Positions 32,801 through 47,800 of a DNA stretch of 64,000 nucleotides are shown here, one piece after another (the first letter of the stretch is position 1; every line of letters starts with the position of its first letter). Position numbers and translations under genes: made by a program. The notes under the pieces are model-generated. The model did not search any database, was not told where the DNA came from, and saw nothing but the letters and a program-made list of their open reading frames with translations. The stretch spans positions 1-64,000 of the forward strand of contig JAUIRK010000918.1 of NCBI GenBank assembly GCA_030549495.1, written 5' to 3'. The stretch comes from Nectonema munidae (taxonomy: Eukaryota; Nematomorpha; Nectonematoida; Nectonematidae).

Positions 32801-35800
32801 TAGAAGGAGTCAGAGTCGTAATATTATTGCGACTCCGACTCTGATTTCATAAATAATTATATTCATATATGTTAGATTAAAAAATAAATACATAGAAACT
32901 CTTTTTAGTGTGCAACATTGCAAAAACGCGACATAAAAATGTTTATCATTTTAGTCCAAGCCTTCTATTTTTGCAACGCATAGAAAAATTCAATAAATTT
33001 TTTTTTTATTTTATGTTAAAATTAGTTTGCAAAGGAAGAAAACTCATTTTCTGAGTAGAAAGTTTTTAGGGAAAAATTTTTACAATTATCTTTGGAAAAA
33101 AATTATTATGATAAATTCAGTTTATGAATCGTATTGTTTTGTCTTAGATAAAAAGGTTATATAGACAATGCAAGAAAGACACCAAACTGCAAAAACAATA
33201 AATAGAAAATTTTAATAATTATGTTGAAAAAATTAGATCACACTTTTTGCTTACAACACAAAGTAGAAATATCTAAAATTCAGGAAATCTTTCAATGACC
33301 ATCTAAAATTAACATTCACAAACAACTTTGAAATATAGTTTTGTAACACACTTTTTGGAGATTTATAATATTTGAAACAGAAAAGTTGATGTTGCATAAT
33401 TATAAATTTTTAAAGACAAAGTCGCAAAATTATATATAGGTGCAGTCATTAATGTTATAAAAATCTAACATAAATGGAGTTTCAGTGTCAAAAATTACAA
33501 AAAACTATGAAAATAAAAAAATCATTTATTAGAATTTTAGTATTTTATTTGGTGATACACAGAATAGATTTTCACTGATTTTCACTTTTATTTGTTTAAT
33601 TCTCCTTTGTTAAGAACTGGGGGAGGGGGGAGGGGGTCTAAACCAGAAACTTGCTAAAATTAAAGAGCAACAACATATATATCAAATCTATTGTTATTAT
33701 CCAGGTTTTGGTTTACTGTATTCCTTCATCCACAATGTGTTAAAACGTCTCTATATTGAACGCCCTACTAACTCAATAAATCTGTTCATTATATATTTTC
33801 TTTATAAAGAGAATGTTTACAAGAATATATTGAGACATTGATTTTATTTCGATCTTTTGCAATTCTTGGGAAGAATTATATCCACTAAATCAAAGAATAT
33901 AGTAATTAAGGAGTAAATTACGTATGCTTTTAATAGTGAAAACAATACGTTATAATCGTTCTAACGCGCTTCGCTAAATCGCTTATAACTCGGTGCCCTG
34001 GCTCCCGTTTTTTGCAGGTTGTACTTAAACACATGAAGCAAGTCTATTTTGATCGGCAGACAATTATAACTGTCGGCGATAGTTTGTTTGACTCGAACAA
34101 CAGTGTATGATAAACGTGAACAAAAGTGTATCATCAAACATGCCAATTTACAGTTGCAGTTTCGTTATGATACGAGATGAGAATTTTCGATCGTAAATCC
34201 TACGAAAACTTATTCCTTCGAAGCCTGCTGATGAGACTATACTATGATCTAATAGGTGATAAACACTCACGTTTTGTGATTGGGTTCAAGAGGTGGGTAA
34301 TTATGGTTCTGTTTGCTCTAGAAAATTATAACGCGGATGCATGCCGTCGACTCCAGTTATCGCGCTATAACGGTTATTTCTGTATTTGCTTTACATTAAT
34401 ATATTCTGGGATTTAGTGGACTCTTTTGATTAGGTTTATATGTCTTTCTGGTAAAATTTTAAAGCATGTCCGCTACTAGAATATAACTAAACTTTAATAT
34501 TTTAATAAACAAAGCCGCAAATTGCAAAAATAGAAAATAAAACTAAAAATGGTATATTCGTTTCGAACCTGAAAAATTCTAATCTTGTATCGAATCAAAG
34601 GTAAAGGTAAAGGTACCGCAGGGTGTTTTCATCGAGAAGGCACAATTGCGCCGCTTGTATCGAACTATGAGAAAGTAGGCTTGATAGGGGATCGAACCCA
34701 AGACCTTCAGTTATCGAAACCCAGTACCTAACCAACCTTACTCACGCCCGATTTTGTATCGAATCAAATTTCCATGCATAATTTCATTCAAAGCTCCTAC
34801 CATACACTCTCCTATTTTCATCCATACCCTCATCTTATTCTTCTCTTCCTTCTTATACCTCTTTTTGTTTTCAACTGAACTCGGTGCTTAAGCTCTTTAT
34901 CTGATATTTTCTCTATTTTGAACAAGATTATCATATCCATGCTTCCCATTATGTGTAAGTAGTATGTGATATTGCCATCTCTGCATTCGGTGTTGCCAAA
35001 GCCGTGCCTGTTCTCCTCTCGCTGTTGTTATATTATACACGAAGTGCTTTCATTATTTGAATGCTCTTGACTACCCCGCTCTTTTCACACTGATTCGTAG
35101 ATATATACAATATTATATATTTGTGACTTGTGACCTTGAAAGTAAACTCACTTAAATTTTTTTCCATCTACTCTTATTTTTGTTTCAGTTTGAAATGTGT
35201 GGATAGCGTGAAATTGTATGCGTGTACTTTTATTCCTCAAAACTAATTGCCTCCTCGCTATAAAAATATTCATATCTGCATCAGGATTTTTCACGCGATT
35301 CATTTAACTTGTGTATAAATCGAGAATTGATTACCAATAGATTTTACGCTTAAAATTTAATTCTTCCAAGATCTGATATCGAGACGAAGTTATGTGAAAT
35401 TTAAGAATTTGAGAAAACGATTTCAATAATATAGAAATAAATCTTGCCAATTCTAAAATAGGTTCTTGACTTGATTTAAAATAAGGGTCAAAAAAGTACT
35501 CTATACATCTAATTAACTAAATAAATAACTAAATTTCTTTCTAATAATACTTCTTATGAATCGAACATGTAAAAATTAAAAATGACGTCGGCTTCAAAAT
35601 TAGGTAGTGGCATAATATCTTAAAATAACAAAGACTGTTGCTTTTAAAACATGGGTGTTAGTTCTTGAATTCAATCAAAATTAAGTAGTGCTTGTTCTTG
35701 AATTGATCAAATAAATCACAACACTCGCCTTTCTCGTTAAGATTTATTGTATATCGCACATAAACTTTTCTAATAAAATTTGTACATCTGAGTTTGGTAT

Positions 35801-38800
35801 GAAATAGTGCCTCTGAAATTCAAAAATTTTTGAAAAATATTTTGTTATAAATTTTATTTGTTAATTTTTAATATCTATATCACTTTTGCCTTAAAAAAAT
35901 TTCCTATCATTACAGATCCTTTGATAGGTGTTAAGTTTGTATCATTAAACAAGTTGTTATTCATTTAATTATCGTTCATAAATCTTTGCAAGGTTGAAGA
36001 TGAGGAGCCAAATGGTACTTTTCATCATAAGAACTTCGTACCTATTTCAGTTATTAATTTACCATATGTCCGCATACAGTTATGACTTTCAGAAAAGTGG
36101 TATTGCAAAATATTGATATCAACAAAAAATAATGTTATCGATTAATATATATGCTATCTTTATTTAATTATGTATATGTAAAATAAGTCATATTGTAATA
36201 CACTGAAACCTTGCTATTAACAAAAATTCAATCCTTAACATTTACCATGTTTAGCGTGTATAAGAATTTTTGGGGCTTAAAATATAAAATAATGTTTTGA
36301 AAATGATTATACCTTTAAGGAGAATATAAATATGTCTTCTTCACAAGTTTAATCAAACATATTTTTACTAAGCATAAAAAGATATTACATTTAACTAACA
36401 GCAGACAATGTTTAAGATTGCGTCTCTCACACTTATTTAAAGCATTTAATTTTTTTCCTCAATTTTTTGTCTTTCCAAAATGGCAAATAATTTAGGTAAT
36501 TGTCCATTTTGCCGCATTGGGACCACATTCGATTCTCAGTATTGTCAATAACTCCCCTTAGCTTATTCTGAAACATTGTCCATTTTTCGATTTTAAATTC
36601 AAGTATTATAAAAATTTTCAAAACACACTTTCTAACTCATTTTTTCTACCTATTTAATGATTAATGTTTATGTTATATTTAAAAATATTTGATATTTTAC
36701 AGATCTTCCTTATTTTTTACTGTAACTGATTAGTTTTATAATAAATAATAATTGTAAATTAATATAAAACGCCTACTTTTTTTCTGAGTGCGGTCCGGGT
36801 CAAAACAGCGTGGACAACCCTGGTTTAGCTATTAGAATAAACATACCTATTAATCCAAAAAAAGCCTTCTGTGGGTTAATTGATTTTCTCCGTTTTTGTC
36901 TCCCTACTGTCTTGTCAGGCACTGATATCTTCAATTTTGATTTTATAAACCAAATTTTCTACTTTTCTTTAATGTCATTCTAATTTTTCTTTTTTTTTCG
37001 TTGCTCTAAGTTACCGAAATTTTAAATGCTAAAAATCTTCCTAATTTTTTCCTCATTCTATTGATGCTTTTATCCAACCACGAAGAGACACGCACAACTT
37101 TTATATGTCCTTAGAAAAGCTCATTTAGCAAACTATCCTTGATTTCTTGTGTTGTAATTATGTTAAATAATATTCCAAAACAACTTTTATTTCTTCCTAG
37201 GATTTATGTAAAATTGTGAATTATGGCGCGTTAACTACGCAGTTATGTTCATTCTTGAAAAAAACTGGTTTCGTATGCAAAGTTGCTGAGTCGGAAGTCC
37301 ATATTTTAAGGAGATATGAGTAAGAGTCTGAACCCAATAAAATTTATGAGTGGGATTCGGAATCTGATTCTTTTAGGTGATTTTAAAAAATGAAAAAAAT
37401 TAATTCAATTTTTGTAAACGTATTAAAAGCCGTTCCTTAGTTGACGGCGAAAGTAAGAGCTGGATTTAAATATTTTAAGTTTTTAAGTATTTGTAGTCTT
37501 AGTCGGAATCCGATATTTTTCCCCCTCCCTCTGTGCAACCCTGCTCGTATGTATGAACTAACAAAGAGAATATTTTTGCTGCAAAAAGTTTTGAACTTTA
37601 GGTATTTATTCGCAAGATATTGATAAATATGTTTTATATATATTCAGGAAACTTTTTACAGCTACAATCACACCTGTATTATAAGAGACCGCTTAAAGGG
37701 ACGCCTAAATAGTGGTTTTTGTCAGTTTAGCATGGCTTAAAACTCAAACAGATTTAATTGAAAAGAATTTGAAACTACTCTTTTTAGACAATAGAAATGG
37801 TGACTAAAACATATATCTAATTTAATATCTATTACTTATGCATGTAGTTCTTCATGAATATTTTCGGATGAATTTTCGGTTCGTTTTATCAAATTCGTCA
37901 ACCTATTTTGTTTTGAATGTAAAAATGTCATAATAAATACAAATAAAATCTATATTCTAAACATGATATATTGACTTCAAATGTGATTTATAATGAAAGA
38001 TCGTTTGATGGGCTCTGTGAAATTATCTTGTGGGCCGTATTTCCCCCACTAATCCTATGTAGGAAAATCCCGAAACAATTTTTTCGTAAAAACTCGAACT
38101 AAATGTCTCTATAATTTTAGTTTAGATATTACCTATATTAATTTTTGTACATATCTTCACTTTTAATTTTAATCTTGTATCGAATAAAAAGGGCAAATTT
38201 TTTTTCAGATAATGTACTGTTGTAGAAGCTATTTTTTATGTTTCGTTTTTGCAACTTTATTTTTTGATTTTTTCTTTCCACACTAATCTATTATATATCT
38301 TTATTTATAATTAAGGAGTATTCGGTTTTGCAAAATAAATTTGACGCTTATCACTATAACCAGTCCCGTCGGTGAGCTGTAAGCATGGATCGGGGTAAAG
38401 TCGTTTCCAAAGGGGGCTGGACTATAAGAAAGTCAAGGAGTGGAGGGACAGCGACACAGTATCTGTGTATGTGTAGTAGAGTAGTGATTAACAATCAATA
38501 TTGATTAGATAGTTTATTCATTTAGTTTCTTAACTTAACCCATTTGATCCCACTGCCATCTTTAAATAAAAGAGACGATTTTGTAAATTCAAGAGTTTAA
38601 CTAACAAATTCGACTATTGACGACTTTACAAAAATAAAAGCGTCTGCTTTTATTAATACTATTTAATACAAATCTGCTTTATATTAGATATCATCTGATT
38701 ATATTAGCGGTTTATAATTTGAATAGACTGAATACCTAAATAATTAAAATGCAAGATTACTTTACGATCTTTTTTTAAATGTGTAGTATTTTTTTATTTT

Positions 38801-41800
38801 CATAAGATAATTTTTTTTTAGATTATCCACATAATAAGCCGCAAATTTACGTGGGTAACTCCAAATACATATCTATTGTTGATCAAACAAGTGTACGCCA
38901 GATATTTAGAAAGTTGGATTTCTTTTCAGCGACTAAAGATGCTTCGAGACATGAGTATTTATGCAAAGTATTTATTTGATTTATATCAATGATAGTCCAC
39001 TTCTCATATATATCTTTTGGTCATTATAAATAGAATTTAAAATGACATAAAATCACATTTTTAAAATATTTGCACAATTCAAAAATTCCCATTTATTTGC
39101 ACAAAATCTTACTTTTTTGTCATAATAAACAGTCAGCTTTTTAAATAGCTTCTTCAGTATTTAGTATCTAGACCTGTTAGTTATTTTATTTACTAGTTAG
39201 CCAGATACTTAGTTAGTTAACTAGTTAGGAAATTTTTTTAATGGGATTTTGAAATATTGATCATAACAAATTATGAGGATTATATTGAAATATGAGCGAA
39301 TTATTCTTATCTAAGTAAAGAAATCGTGTGAAAGGCGGAAAAAATTTCTTTTATGTAAATGGTGTCTTTGAGAATATTTGCATGTTATGAATAATAATAG
39401 TTGGTTTTACCACATGTTTGCTATGATATATAGATGTTTGGATAAATATGAATGTCTTATTACTTCTACGATTGTTATTGGAAAATAGAAACTAAGTTTA
39501 AAATAAAATCAGCAATAGTTTCGAAACACACGATTTCGCATTTAACCTCTACAGGAAAATATACTTTTTGAATTACTATGTTGCTTTTATTCCCCCTTGG
39601 TATTAATTGATTCGCAATATAAAAAAATTTAGTAAAATCATATTGGAAAACAATTTTGTTATGACGTGTATCCGTCGTGCTTTGTAATCATAGATTTTGA
39701 ACAATTTTGTTTGATAAAGGAAACATCATATCCGAAAAATATTTGCGATTTCTTCTATATGTCAATGCCGTGATGCGAAAATATAAGATGTTGGTGTGAT
39801 GAAAAATGTATATTGATTTTTGGCACAGTAAGGAAATATCAGGATTTGCTGAATTGTTTTTGTTTTGAAGTGTAAAAAACTGATATTGAAAATGAAACAA
39901 ATTTTCTGATCAGAAAATGAATAAATTTAAAGATGAGTACACCTTTTTCCAGAATATATGATTAGATCTTTTTTTTTCTATAATAAATTAGATTTTAACG
40001 GTAATGTTGCGATATCCGTCCTCAAGATCGATATGATATAGAGATGGAGAAAATTTTAGCAAATTAGAGAACGATTCGTATTTCGCGATATGTCAAACTT
40101 GTAAGCGAGGAGGATGAAAGCAGCATGATGTCTCTCATACTCCTCATACCTTTCCCATTCGTATAAACTATGCTGCGTTGAACCTGTTCATGGTCCGGTT
40201 AAAACAGATCCTATTTCAGTTCAGCCCGGTCTTTAAATTTTGTAATTCTTTCCTTTCTAGTCTTTAGATATTATCGTTGGGTTCAGTCCCGTTTAAACTA
40301 TAGATAGATGGTCTAGTCCATTCCTGGTTTGGATATTATGTGTACAAGATCCAAATGTTAGATCTAGATAGAATAACATTGTGATTTATTTCAGAAAATC
40401 CAAAAGCTGTTGATTTGAAATTCCACAAATAAGTAAATATCGTTTGAGTAGACCTCTTTCTCGTCTTGTTTAGGATAGATTAAAACCGTTCCTAGTATTT
40501 CAGTTAGGTCATGCCATTAATTTCTATAGTTCGGTTCGATCACGTCCGTAGATATTATAGTCGCGTTGGGTACCGTTCAAACTATTGACTTACTATACAG
40601 TATACACACAGTATATGTAGTTCGGTCGGAGTCAGTCTGGTCCTAATCCAGACTGACTGGACATTATTAGGACCGACTGATTCCGACCAAACTTCGAACA
40701 GGTCTAACTTTGTATCATTTTCACTACTATAGTGTGTGTATACTGTATGTGAAATAAAGTATAATGAAGATGATATCCACCCTATATGCGTTTGTCTTCG
40801 TGCATTTAACATATATAGTCTGAAGAGTGAGTACCTTAGCACGTTGGAAGGCTTTCAAGTCTGGTGATAGACGCTGAATGAATGTCAACAGCGGTGATCG
40901 CTATTGTTTATATTGCTGATTTCGCTCATTCACGAATGCTTTTTCAATGTCTCAATTTATTTCTCAATTTGATGCTTTTATAGAAATACTTTTATCGAAT
41001 TGAGTCACTGGGGTATATGTTTTACTGTGTACATATTACATATACACCTGCATGTTGACAGGAATGATAATGATTATGCGAGAAGAATTTGAATTGAAAT
41101 AGTCGCTTTTACTTCCTTCTTGGCAAAGGACTGCCTAATTCAAGACTTTATCCACGATTTGGGTCCGAAAAGAGGATCGTTGGTTACGTAAGACAGTGGG
41201 TCGCAACCTATTCCTAATTGTGCGGCTCATAAAGGTGACACAGGAAAACCTAACGCTTTCCTTCCAAGACATATGTTACATTAACTTTCAAGGTCAAATA
41301 TGGGCGTCAATCTCGTTTCTTATTGATTATTATACATCTTGTTTATTATTTTGACATTATAAAATTGCTATAGCAACTGATTCTTTCATTTCTCATTTTC
41401 TCAAGCTCTCTTGCAACTCATACTTTCTAAAATAAGAAATGCCACAAAAGATTGGGAGAGTTAATATTTTACCTATAGTTTATTTTAGATTATTTTTGTA
41501 AATAATATTTTAGCGCATATATTTTTAATTATATCATTTTAGTTTTGGAAAAATATTTTTGTAGATACAGTTTTTGAATATTTGTATATATAAGTGACAT
41601 TCGTCACTTTTCATAGAATTTTCCACTAAAAAGTATATCTAAATTCTAATAAATTTAAAATAAAAATTAAGGAAGATTATTATTCATATAAAAATGATTA
41701 AAAATTTGTTATATTTTTGATTAACAAGTAATGAAATTTGAATTTATTAATTTTGAAAATATAACTTGTGATGAAATTGACGTTGAAAACACTTCTATAA

Positions 41801-44800
41801 TTTTCTAGTCCCCTTTGAACCTCCGAAAGTATTTTCCGATTTAGACTCGAAAATTGAAGATGAAGAAAATATGAAAGCCTATTTTAATCATTTACCAGCT
41901 CGTGGTTTAACATTTAAAATAAAATGTAACTATAAAAGAAAAGAAATGTCAAAAGTTTACTTTTGTGGTATTCCTTATTTTGGAAAAGATATAAAAACTA
42001 TTACTTCTAATACATTGCCCATTGTCATTTTTCTGTTTAAAATTAAATTTTGTAATATTTGGGTATATAAGCATAAAATAGCATCTAAGTTTATTATTTT
42101 TTTTAAATAAAACATTTTTAAAACAAAAATATAAAAACTATTTTTATATAATATAACCAATAGTAAAAACCTAAAAATAAAAAAGTTCGTCTAAGTAGGA
42201 ATTGTACGCTATATAAACTATTGTTCAGATACATATATTTAGAATTTAAAATCTCAAAAAAAATTAAGAGTTACTAACAAAATAAGACGTTTATTTGAGT
42301 TTTAACTTTAGAAATTTAAGAAATAAGAGAAGGTTGAGAAAGAGGGTAAAAATTGTTCAAAATGGCTTCATGCAGCCCAACTATAGCTACTACTGCAACC
42401 GATTCTCAGAAAAGCAAAATGTAAAATTTCCGATGTAAATTATATAAAAAAGTGCTCTTTTATTGTGAATAAATTTACATTTATTACATAATATAATAAA
42501 AAAATTTCAAAAAAATCTTATCGAAATGAAAGTTGGGGTAGAGGATGTTTGTGCCTTTTCTGAAAAAACGATACACATATAAAAAGAGTTCTCGCCACAT
42601 GCAAAAATGCAATTCCCCACCAAAGATTTTTTTCTTCCTGACTGTTCTTCAATGGCTACCTCCATGCCATCATGGCTGATGGAATCAAGTTTTCTTTCGT
42701 CTGTTTAATCGAGCTTCTAAACAAGATCCAAACGTTAATGAAGTAGAACTCATCTAAACAATCTATCTTATGCCAGAATTAGAAATAACCACGGAACCGA
42801 ACCTACAGTTTCTTAACGTGATCTTGCTCCAACAGGTAGTCTTGAAGAAAAAGAACCAACTTTAACTGAACTTATATTAGAAATAGAGTCTAACGAAGAA
42901 CCGCAATATTCAAAAGATGATACTGATTACATAAGAAAATCTAATCGCGTTCGATACTCTCTAAATAGACTAGGTTACTAGTCTCTTTTCTTCGTGGGTA
43001 GAATGCTATATTAACTAACCTTGATACTGCTATGTACTTCCAATTAATTTTTCTCTGCAGCTAACCTTGATACCGTTACTTTCATGCAATTCCCCTTAAT
43101 AGATAACTTAAAGAAACAGTTGATGATGACCTGAAGAGCTCTATTACATTACTTTCAGTAGTATATAAGCACCTTCACTTTTTACTATATCAGTATTTTA
43201 TTTGTCGTAATGGCTAATGCTCCTAATTTCTCTTGTGTTTAGTGCCATGCCATATTAATTCATCAAAAATGTATGTGGTAGAGATTTTAATACAAAAAAT
43301 GTTTAAAAAAAGATTTATTTTTAAAGTATCAGGCACAGCCGGGGGTAAATTCTATTAGATCATTTTACTTCTATTTCCATAAGGAAATAAGTTTAATAAG
43401 AAAATTAAAATTTATCAAAAATCCTATTGAAATGTATTTTTTCCTATTTCTTCTTTTTTTTTGTCGAATTGGTCTTTTAGAACTTTTGAAAGCTTCTTTG
43501 TTCAATGATAAGTTAGAGATATTATATTCCTTGTGTATCAATTTTCTATATATCATAATGCACTCAAACAGAGATCAAACCAGAGCTAAAAACTGGAGCA
43601 AATACCCCTATTTTTCAATTGGCAAACTAATTTTATCAAAAAAATTACGTCACGAACATGTGGCATAAAGAAATCAGGCGTTAAAATTCAAAATGATGAG
43701 CACTAAAAATCTAAATAATTTATCGAAAGGCAGTTGGAAAATTAAAAATTTCTTGAAAGGTATTTTTAAATATTAAGTAAAGGATGTTAATATGTTTATT
43801 GCTAGTGCGATTTCTGTGATTGAACATCATGGCTCAGCTTCAAAATATCGATTAGGTAGTTTGAGGCCTGAAATTGAACGCATGCTCCTGAATGATATGT
43901 TGATTGTATTGCGATAAAATAACATGATGATGCTAAATTAATAAAAAAAATTTTTTAATAATTTTAATACTACAAACTAAATCGGAATATACAGTAAATA
44001 AGAAAATTATTATTTATTGATATTTTATATTCTAATCGGGCATAAATGGATTTCTATTTGCGAAGTGATACGCCAGACGCCTCCAATTATTTCTTAATAA
44101 TGGTAGCACGAGCTCTTAAACTAAAGTTTTCGATTTTCATTCATTCTTTTTTCATTTCTTTTAGAAATGTGTACTTGTATGCATTCTCTTTCTTTACTAA
44201 ACCTTAGGTTATCCAACTAATTATAAATACGAAACTCGCTACACTCAGTGGAAATGCTAGAAAGTGTGTCTTTAGCACTGCAGAAGATTTAATCTGGCAG
44301 AGCTTTTTTCAGCGCACCAATCTTAGGCTAGCCAAATCCCTGACTCAAGATTTGATAAGAGCTGTTAAAGAGTGTTCCTATGGAAAGTATTCAACTTTTT
44401 TTATTTCCAAAATGAATAATACAGCGTGTAGCATGATGAATCTTTAGTCATATAGGAAGTCAGGAGTTGTGGTTTTCGCATATTTTCATTGCTCAAAAAT
44501 TGAACCAACTTAGTCAGCTGAACGTTGTGAAGTCAGAACTAGATCATCACCAAAAGCAGCCGACGAAGTTTCGCTTTCTCCCCTTTGAGTGCATCGAGAA
44601 AATTATTCTGTGCTTGTGCGATCACGTGGACGTCATCAATGCAACTAAGTCATGTGAAGGCATTGCCAGGATGTTTGCTAGCAACCACGATCACTTTATC
44701 TGGAAGAAACTTTGTCAATTTCATTTCACGCACGCCCAAATCAAAAAGGTTATTGCAAGTAGTGGCAAACACAATACTCCCCTTAACTGGCAAAATATCT

Positions 44801-47800
44801 ACTTCAAATTAAAAAGGTCAGATGTCTTGTTTTTCACTCTTATTTTTTTATCTTTTGCTATTAATTTTGGTCCTCGACAAGCGGTTAAATTGTTAATTTT
44901 TTCTTATTGGTGGCTCCTCCTATATCGCATATCAGTTAAAAAAACGTTGGTATGAAAAGAAGTTTAATGTTGTAGAGGGCCGGCTGCAAAGATTTAAAGA
45001 AATTTTTTTTATGGTAAAAAGTTTTTCCTTAATTATCATATCATTTATTTGTTGGAAACAAAGCAGGAAAATTATTAAGTTTTTTAAATTTTATTAGGAA
45101 TAAATAGCTATAATTTTTTAAATGTCAATTAAAAAATAGAATCCATTTCACTGGCGGATTTAAAGGGGGCGGAACCGGCGTACGCCCCCCCCCCCCCCTA
45201 AAATTGCATTGCCAATTGCTTGAAAATTTTTCTTGATCTAATTCTTTTCGTAGAACTCAAATATTATGATGATTTCTGCAACTCGTTTTTTAGATTCAAT
45301 CTTTCTCTAAAGTGAGAAGCTCTAAAAAGTTTTTTATGTTTCAATCGTAGTTAAGTGTGACACTTATTTATTTTATATTATCCAATTTTTTTTGTAAATT
45401 TATTATTTAAACACATCAAGTTTTGCCACGTAAATTCACTTCGCAGTTCAATGAATGAGGATCGCTTTAATGCTCTCATTCTTCTTTTTGTTTTAAAAAT
45501 TTTGATAAAGCTTAAATTTATATGCTTAAAATTTGAGTTCTAGTTTAGTAAAATCCGTCCCCTAATGCCAATTTCTAGATCCGCTCCTGCATTTGAACAA
45601 TATGTTAATTAGTTGATAGGAAAAAACATTAAAAATGCATAAGAAAAATATAAAAGAAAATAAAATTAACTCATTTGATGTCAAAAAATAAGACTAAAGT
45701 AATTTGATTTAAAACTATTTTAAAATAGAAACATCTGCATTGTTTAAAAAGAACTGTTTAAAGATGGTATTGCTTGATTTTTTTATAGTCATATTAAACT
45801 AAAATTTTATTACAGTAATTAGAAGCTTCTATATAAATTCAATATAATCATATTGAAAGTTTACCTTAAAAGTTGACAGAAAAACACAGCCTGATTTTTA
45901 TTGCCTTCTTCAATTTGTCTTTTCGATTCTAGTTTCAAAACATTACTGAAAACTAGTTTAAGGTATATCCGGCCAAAAATTAAAATAGTGTGGTTACATG
46001 ATTACATAAATTAGACAAGACTAATCATAAAAATTGTGCATATAAGAAATTTTGAAAACAGTAGAAAATCCTGAAATTTAGAAAATTTACCTTGTCCTTT
46101 TTACCATGGTCATATTATTTCCCATTTTCTCTACAAATGGATTGATAAATTCTTTATTTTTATAATTACTATGAATATATTATTTTGATTATGAACGGGA
46201 ATAATCGTGCGAAAAAACAAATTTAACTTCTAAAAAAGTTAACAAAAACATTTCTTAGCATTGTTTTCATAAAACTGTTATTATATAAAAAAATATCTAA
46301 CTTAAATAAACAGTTTCTAAGATGTGGTTATATCACATTTTCTAATTTTATAGATGGCGTTAATATTTATTTAGTTTTTCTATTTTATGATTTTTCATTT
46401 TTGCCACACGATTTTTCATTGATCAGGGATCATTTTTAAAAAAAAATTCGATAATTTTGAACTCATATTAAAAAATAACCTCATGAAATTTTGAAAATTT
46501 ACATATATGTTTTAATTTTGGCCACATTGTAGAAAATCGAGTTAAAAAATTGAATGGAGTAAAAAGCAAAGATTAAACATTCTTGTTGGGACATTTTGAT
46601 ATTCCCTTGATAAAAGAAAAAATAAAGCAGAATTTTTAATTACATGATGTACCTAAATGTAAGAAAATGACTATTCTTAAACTAACGCTAATTCAAGTGA
46701 AGCCATTGCTCATTATCATTAAACATGGTATGTAAAAAAGTCCTGTTTTTTTGACACACCGTATAATAGTCTCTTTTATTTTTTGACATATACATTTGAT
46801 GCTCACAATAAATAAATTTACTAATACAAGTGTTTATAAAATCTATCTATGAAAATATCTCTTCTGTAAATGCTTCATAATGTTATCAGTAGTCTAGGGC
46901 TGTTAAAAGTCAATAAAATCAATTTTCCTTTTCTAATAGTACTTTATCTAAAACACTTTAATTAGTATTTTATAAAGCTATTACGTCAGCAAAAGTAAAC
47001 TTTTAATTGATAAATCAATTTTTTTGATAGTAGCGCCAAGTAATACTTCTTAGCTGGTAAACTACTGAAAGTGCTAGATCCAATGTTTTGCGCATTCTCT
47101 GCACAACTGCGCCTTGAAAGTTAAAGTACATTTTGTAGCAGTAAATTAATTAATTAATATAATAATAATCAATAAAAGGGCCAATTAAAAAGCGAATAAG
47201 AACGGAAATTTTTGACATTTTAAGCTTTTCTATACTTACGCGTTACAAAATAAAGAATGTTGCTTAGTGCTGAAATACACTATGAAAACTATGTGAAGTG
47301 AAAATGTTTGTGGAAAAGTTTAAAGGAGAAGATATTTTGGTTAAGAAAGAGAAGAAATTAGTAATAAATGCATCTTTGAAAACAAATAATTGAAAAACGG
47401 AATCTTTGCATTTTAATATAAAAGATTTTATTAGATTTATAGTAATATCGAATTTTAAGATGAAGTATGTAGTATACGAAACTTCATGGAAAAAAGAATT
47501 AATAAGACCGAAATTATAACACCTTTTATCAAATGATCTAACTTTAAGAGAGACTCGTTAAAATATTTCATCTCTCTTGTTAAAAATTAATTGGTGAAAG
47601 TAATTTTAGAGTAAATTTTTAGGTCATTTTTTTTAAGTCATTAAGTCAATTTTTAAATAATTTATAGGACAAGTTTTGTCGTCTCTAGTTATCACGTATG
47701 ATTTTTGAATAATAACATATATTGATTGGCATTTTGCGTTCACCACCAAAATTTGGGCAAATAGGACCCCGCAGTTCCTATGGCCGTATGCGTGTATACT

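Noticed and set aside
34177-34416. 79-codon frame as a missing F-box exon
   Set aside because: It has no resemblance to the FBXO25/32 linker, and the island has weak inverted ends suggesting a MITE.
43792-43917. 42-codon frame MFIASAISVIEHHG as an F-box exon
   Set aside because: It does not fit the family between the 38.8-kb and 44.2-kb exons, which already join in phase.
44467-44955. Taking the F-box frame as a single-exon gene starting at 44467
   Set aside because: The first codon is TTG, the frame continues a conserved block upstream, and a phase-matched donor at 44817 with the C-terminal exon at 48332 explains the family's conserved end.
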